Assembly (NCBI GenBank): GCA_015655335.1
Contig: JAATFF010000147.1
Coordinates: forward strand, 1-37,370
Origin: Lysobacterales bacterium
GTDB lineage: Bacteria > Pseudomonadota > Gammaproteobacteria > Xanthomonadales > Rhodanobacteraceae
Length of the DNA: 37,370 nucleotides
Direction: 5' to 3'
Shown here piece after piece: positions 34,619 to 37,370 of the stretch. Below the pieces are notes generated by a model. It did no database searches. It was not told where the DNA came from and saw only the letters and a list, made by a program, of their open reading frames with translations. The translations under genes were made by a program, and so were the position numbers. Positions within the stretch are counted from its first letter, which is position 1. Each line of letters starts with the position of its first letter.

Positions 34619-36013
34619 TTAAGGTTTCTGCCGCGTACGCGACGTGCCCAGCTTTCGCGTGAGCGTATTTCGCCCTACGCCCAACGCGGCCGCCGCATGC
34701 TGGCGATGACCGTCATGGGCTGTCAAGGCCGCTTCAAGTAACGCGCGATCGAGCGCCTCACGCGCCCGTGTATGAATGTCCGCTTCGCCGTGCGCCAAGG
34801 CGCGCTCGGCCCATTCGCGCAATGCATCGGTCCAATCGCCACGCTGCGCTTCGGTCGATTTACCGAGATCGGCGGGCAGGATCTCCGTGCCCGAGGCAAT
34901 CACGGCCAGACGCCTGCACAAATTTTCCAGCTCACGCACGTTCCCTGGAAAATCGCGCTGCGCGATCGCCTTGAGCGCCGCCTTGGAAAAACGCTTGGGA
35001 GGCAGCTTCAGTTCCTGCGCCGCACGGGCCAGAAAATGTTGCGCCAGCAGCGGAATATCGCTGCGGCGCTGTCTCAGCGGCGGCAACTCGATACGTACGA
35101 CATCCAGGCGATGCTTGAGATCGGCGCGGAACTGGCCGGCGGTAACGCGTGCATCCAGATCCTGATGGGTCGCGGCCACGATGCGCACGTTGCAACGAAT
35201 CAGCTCGCGGCCACCGACGCGATAAAATTCACCGCCGGCCAATACGCGCAATAGGCGCGTTTGCAAAATGAGGGGCATATCGCCGATCTCATCCAGAAAC
35301 AGCGTGCCGCCCTCGGCCTGTTCGAACCGCCCCGCCACGCGCCGCATTGCGCCGGTAAACGCGCCTGCTTCGTGGCCGAATAGTTCGCTTTCAAGCAATT
35401 CGCTTGGAATCGCCGCGGTGTTCAGCGCTACAAACGGTTTGCCGCGCCGCGCGCTTTCCTCATGCAGGGCACGCGCCACCAACTCTTTGCCGGTACCGGT
35501 TTCACCCGTGACCAATACGTTCAGATCACTGGCGGCCACACGGCCAATCAATCGGAACACTTCACGCATTGGCGCGCTTTCGCCAAGCAACGCATGCGAG
35601 GGCGCTCCCGGCGCTTCGGCGACAACATCGGTGTGCGGCGCGTCGGCCAGCGCGCGTTGCACGGCCGCCAGTGCCTGATCCAAATCGAACGGCTTGGCCA
35701 GATAGTCGACCGCACCCGCGCGATACACCGCGGCGGTGGTCGCAATGTCTGTATAGGCGCTCATCACGATCACCGGCCCGATCTGCCGTGCGCGCAACTC
35801 ATCCAGCAGCGCCAAACCGCCTTCGCCCGGCATGCGCACGTCGGTGATCAGCAACGCCGGCGTCGCCTCGCGCAATGCCTCGCGCACACTGGCGGTGTCG
35901 CCGAATTCCCGCACGGTAAGCCCTGCATCGCGCAACGCTTCCGCCAGCACGAAACGTATGCCCCGATCGTCATCGACGATCCAGATGCTGGAGGTGTCGG
36001 AATGTTTAGCCAT
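34619..36013 (-). CDS. ntrC: Nitrogen regulation response regulator (sigma-54 activator)
   Basis: The 464-residue protein starts at the ATG at 36013 (GGAAG about eight bases upstream). A receiver domain (D14-D16, phosphoacceptor D58 in LLITDVRMPG, K107 in LAKPFD) leads to an AAA+ sigma-54 activation domain with Walker A GETGTGKE (170-177), the sigma-54 contact loop GAFTGA (217-222) and Walker B LFLDEIGDMP. A C-terminal Fis-type helix-turn-helix follows (ALGVGRNTLTRKLG). NtrC activates sigma-54 promoters of nitrogen assimilation genes when phosphorylated by NtrB. Its start overlaps the ntrB stop by 8 bp, so the genes are co-translated. Confidence 0.94.
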   Translation of the reverse strand: MAKHSDTSSIWIVDDDRGIRFVLAEALRDAGLTVREFGDTASVREALREATPALLITDVRMPGEGGLALLDELRARQIGPVIVMSAYTDIATTAAVYRAGAVDYLAKPFDLDQALAAVQRALADAPHTDVVAEAPGAPSHALLGESAPMREVFRLIGRVAASDLNVLVTGETGTGKELVARALHEESARRGKPFVALNTAAIPSELLESELFGHEAGAFTGAMRRVAGRFEQAEGGTLFLDEIGDMPLILQTRLLRVLAGGEFYRVGGRELIRCNVRIVAATHQDLDARVTAGQFRADLKHRLDVVRIELPPLRQRRSDIPLLAQHFLARAAQELKLPPKRFSKAALKAIAQRDFPGNVRELENLCRRLAVIASGTEILPADLGKSTEAQRGDWTDALREWAERALAHGEADIHTRAREALDRALLEAALTAHDGHRQHAAAALGVGRNTLTRKLGTSRTRQKP

Positions 36014-37046
36014 CGGAACTTCCAGCAGCAGTCGCCGACGCGGCGACGCGCGGAGGCAAGGGGAGATAGAGAGAGAACACCGTTTCGCCGGCGCGGCTGG
36101 CGTAACGCAATTCGCCGCCATGTTCGTGCGCGATTTCGCGCGACAAGGCGAGCCCTAGCCCGGTGCCATCGGCGCGCCCCGACACCAACGGCTCAAACAA
36201 GGTATCGCGCAAGGCGGGGGGCACTCCGGGACCGTCGTCGATCACATCCAGCCGCAACGCGCTACGGAACATGCGCTCGCCCAGGCGCACGCCGTGCTCG
36301 ACGCGGCTGCGCAACGTGAGCGTCTGCGCGCCCGCCTCGATCGCATTGCGCGCCAAATTCAACATCACTTGTTGCAGACGATCGGCGTCGCCGTGGACAT
36401 CAGGCAAGCTCGGATCGTAATCGTGCCGCAAATGCGGGGGTGACGGTTCGGCCTGTATCAGATCGCTTAAGCGCTCAAGCAATTGATGCAGGTTCACTTC
36501 GCCCAGATGCGGCGCGCCATCGTGATGCAGCAGGCGATTGGCCAATGTCGCCAACCGATCCGCTTCCGCGATCACCAGACCTGCGAGAGCTCGCATATCC
36601 GCATCGTCCAATCGACGTTGCAGCAATTGCGCCGCGCCACGCAAACCCGCAAGCGGATTCTTCACCTCGTGCGCAAACCCGCGCAGCGTGGCCGAGAGCG
36701 GCGACACCGTCGTCGCCGACTCCGCCAACGCATGGACTTCCACTAACAAACTGCCCGCATCCAACGGCTGCAGCGACACATCCACGCGTTGTCTGCCGCC
36801 TTGCGTGCCCGACAACGCAACCCCCCGACATTGCACCGAACGCTGCTCCGCCAAACTGCGCGCCGCTTGCTCCGCCACGTCGGGATCCTGCAACAGCACC
36901 GCCAGCGCCTGCCCCTGCGCATGCCGCAACCCGAGCCCCAGCAATTCCGCGAGAGCCGGATTGATCCACAGCGCACGCAGCCGCCCATCGACCACCGCCA
37001 ACCCGGTCGACATCTGCTCGGCCCAATGGAGGGACTGATCGTTCAT
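36006..37046 (-). CDS. ntrB: Nitrogen regulation sensor histidine kinase
   Basis: The 346-residue protein has an N-terminal PAS-like domain (about 6-105), a dimerisation and phosphoacceptor helix with H126 in GFAHEVKNPL, and an ATPase domain with the N box NLARNAIEAG, DDGPGVP and GRADGTGLGLALS. It has no membrane segments, as in NtrB/GlnL. It phosphorylates or dephosphorylates NtrC under control of the PII protein. I chose the ATG at 37046 because the N terminus MNDQSLHWAEQ aligns with the PAS start. Two NtrC-box-like sequences abut this start codon. Confidence 0.93.
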   Translation of the reverse strand: MNDQSLHWAEQMSTGLAVVDGRLRALWINPALAELLGLGLRHAQGQALAVLLQDPDVAEQAARSLAEQRSVQCRGVALSGTQGGRQRVDVSLQPLDAGSLLVEVHALAESATTVSPLSATLRGFAHEVKNPLAGLRGAAQLLQRRLDDADMRALAGLVIAEADRLATLANRLLHHDGAPHLGEVNLHQLLERLSDLIQAEPSPPHLRHDYDPSLPDVHGDADRLQQVMLNLARNAIEAGAQTLTLRSRVEHGVRLGERMFRSALRLDVIDDGPGVPPALRDTLFEPLVSGRADGTGLGLALSREIAHEHGGELRYASRAGETVFSLYLPLPPRVAASATAAGSSDG

Positions 37047-37080
37047 TGCACCATAATGGGCAATGCGCTGGATTGGTGCA
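37047..37080 (-). promoter_or_regulatory. ntrB: Possible NtrC-binding sites at the ntrB start
   Basis: Two adjacent partial dyads lie here. On the plus strand TGCACCA (37047-37053) opens the first and TGGTGCA (37074-37080) closes the second; each perfect half is paired with a poorer half. The second (TGCGCTG-GAT-TGGTGCA, 37064-37080) matches 11 of 14 half-site positions of the NtrC consensus TGCACCA-N3-TGGTGCA. Sites at this place would allow NtrC to repress or auto-regulate ntrBC. No sigma-54 promoter was seen nearby. Confidence 0.4.
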
Positions 37081-37123
37081 AATGGAGGGTAGATCTGGCG
37101 CTGTTTTGATGTTGTTTGTCCAG

Positions 37124-37162
37124 AACACCATAGTTTGTACATCTTGGACAAACTATGGTGTT
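37124..37162. repeat. Perfect 15-bp inverted repeat upstream of ntrB
   Basis: Arms AACACCATAGTTTGT (37124-37138) and ACAAACTATGGTGTT (37148-37162) are perfectly complementary, with a 9-base loop. TTTGTCCA (37115-37122) can alternatively pair with TGGACAAA (37145-37152), so two mutually exclusive stems exist. On the plus strand it is followed by TT then C-rich sequence; no clear U-tract ends either strand. It lies between ntrB and the IS3 element and could be a terminator, an operator or a remnant of mobile DNA. Confidence 0.7.
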
Positions 37163-37231
37163 TTCTCCACCAAGAAAATACCTATCTATCAATGAGTTAT
37201 GCCGCTTCCCGAATCAACGGAGCGTGTCGTC

Positions 37232-37370
37232 TGGCGACGTCCCCCCGCTTTCAGTAGCGGAGCGAATTAGAGTCCGGGATTACTTTAACTGCTTGGCATA
37301 GTCGGCGGGAGTCAGTCCGCCCAGCGCCTTCTTGGGTCGTTCCTCGTTGTATTCCCGACGCCAGCTTTCA
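37232..37370 (-). mobile_element. IS3-family insertion sequence, right end (partial)
   Basis: The window ends inside an IS3-family element on the minus strand. Its transposase C terminus is at 37280-37370. The DNA beyond its stop codon contains TGGCGACGTCCCCCCGC (37232-37248) on the plus strand, which may be the terminal inverted repeat because IS3 ends begin with TG. The exact end and any target duplication cannot be fixed because the other end is outside the window. Confidence 0.6.
37280..37370 (-). CDS. IS3-family transposase OrfB, C-terminal fragment
   Basis: The minus strand encodes 29 residues ending in TAA. They include WRREYNEERPKKALGG and then LTPADYAKQLK, the conserved end of the integrase-core OrfB of IS3-family transposases (the N-E-x-R-P-H/K-x-A-L-G-G-x-T-P-x-x-Y/F motif). 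The rest of the gene continues beyond the window, so nothing can be said about whether the copy is intact. Transcription runs towards ntrB, so read-through from the element into the ntrBC upstream region is possible. Confidence 0.88.
   Translation of the reverse strand, partial: ESWRREYNEERPKKALGGLTPADYAKQLK

Noticed and set aside
1..37370. CRISPR arrays, tRNA genes, prophage or integrative elements
   Set aside because: No regular short repeats with spacers, no cloverleaf with conserved TTCGA and CCA arms, and no phage structural or integrase genes were seen apart from the IS3 end.

Overview
The window reads as chromosomal DNA of a gammaproteobacterium of the order Xanthomonadales, most like Rhodanobacteraceae (Dyella, Luteibacter, Rhodanobacter, Frateuria). 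The base composition is moderately high in G+C, the genes are closely packed, and several gene sets are typical of that group: tyrS beside an rRNA operon, an M23 peptidase with anmK, coaBC-dut-long algC, argS with a SPOR-domain gene, divergent speA/speE, and ntrBC. This placement is inference from protein character and gene order; no database was searched.

Layout. Positions 1-334 hold an rRNA operon promoter and leader on the minus strand, with the 16S gene expected just beyond position 1; tyrS follows on the minus strand. From 1761 to 6848 lies a cell-wall block: a membrane-anchored M23 endopeptidase, the anhydromuramyl kinase AnmK, a ribbon-helix-helix protein and an AmpG-like muropeptide permease, followed by exonuclease III. 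From 6872 to 8800 are a GNAT acetyltransferase, pyrE and a DUF4124 protein. Next is a minus-strand operon, coaBC-dut-algC (12845 to 8836), then radC. The radC-argS gap carries the most interesting signal in the window: a probable small RNA on the minus strand (about 13741 to 13634) with two C-rich hairpin loops and a strong terminator. argS and a SPOR protein follow and end in a perfect 12-bp terminator stem.

From 16561 to 22665 the minus strand carries a Gly-rich small membrane protein, an operon for ketone-body or polyhydroxybutyrate-type metabolism (bdhA, acetoacetate decarboxylase, patatin-like hydrolase, beta-hydroxyacid dehydrogenase) and speA. The plus strand then carries speE, a lipid-envelope and signalling run (exported hypothetical, ParA-like ATPase, SixA, YceI, phospholipase D/cardiolipin synthase-like lipoprotein), a minus-strand FadI-type thiolase, a hypothetical gene apparently split by an in-frame stop, and a PAS-PAS-PAS-GGDEF-EAL protein. 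The right end holds a GNAT gene and the nitrogen two-component genes ntrB-ntrC on the minus strand. Their upstream region has NtrC-box-like sequences, a perfect 15-bp inverted repeat, and the 3' end of an IS3-family transposase that runs off the window.

Most of the window is housekeeping sequence. Its accessory or novel content is the small RNA candidate, the ntrB upstream region with the insertion sequence, the interrupted hypothetical gene and several lineage-type small proteins. No tRNA, CRISPR array or prophage was seen.
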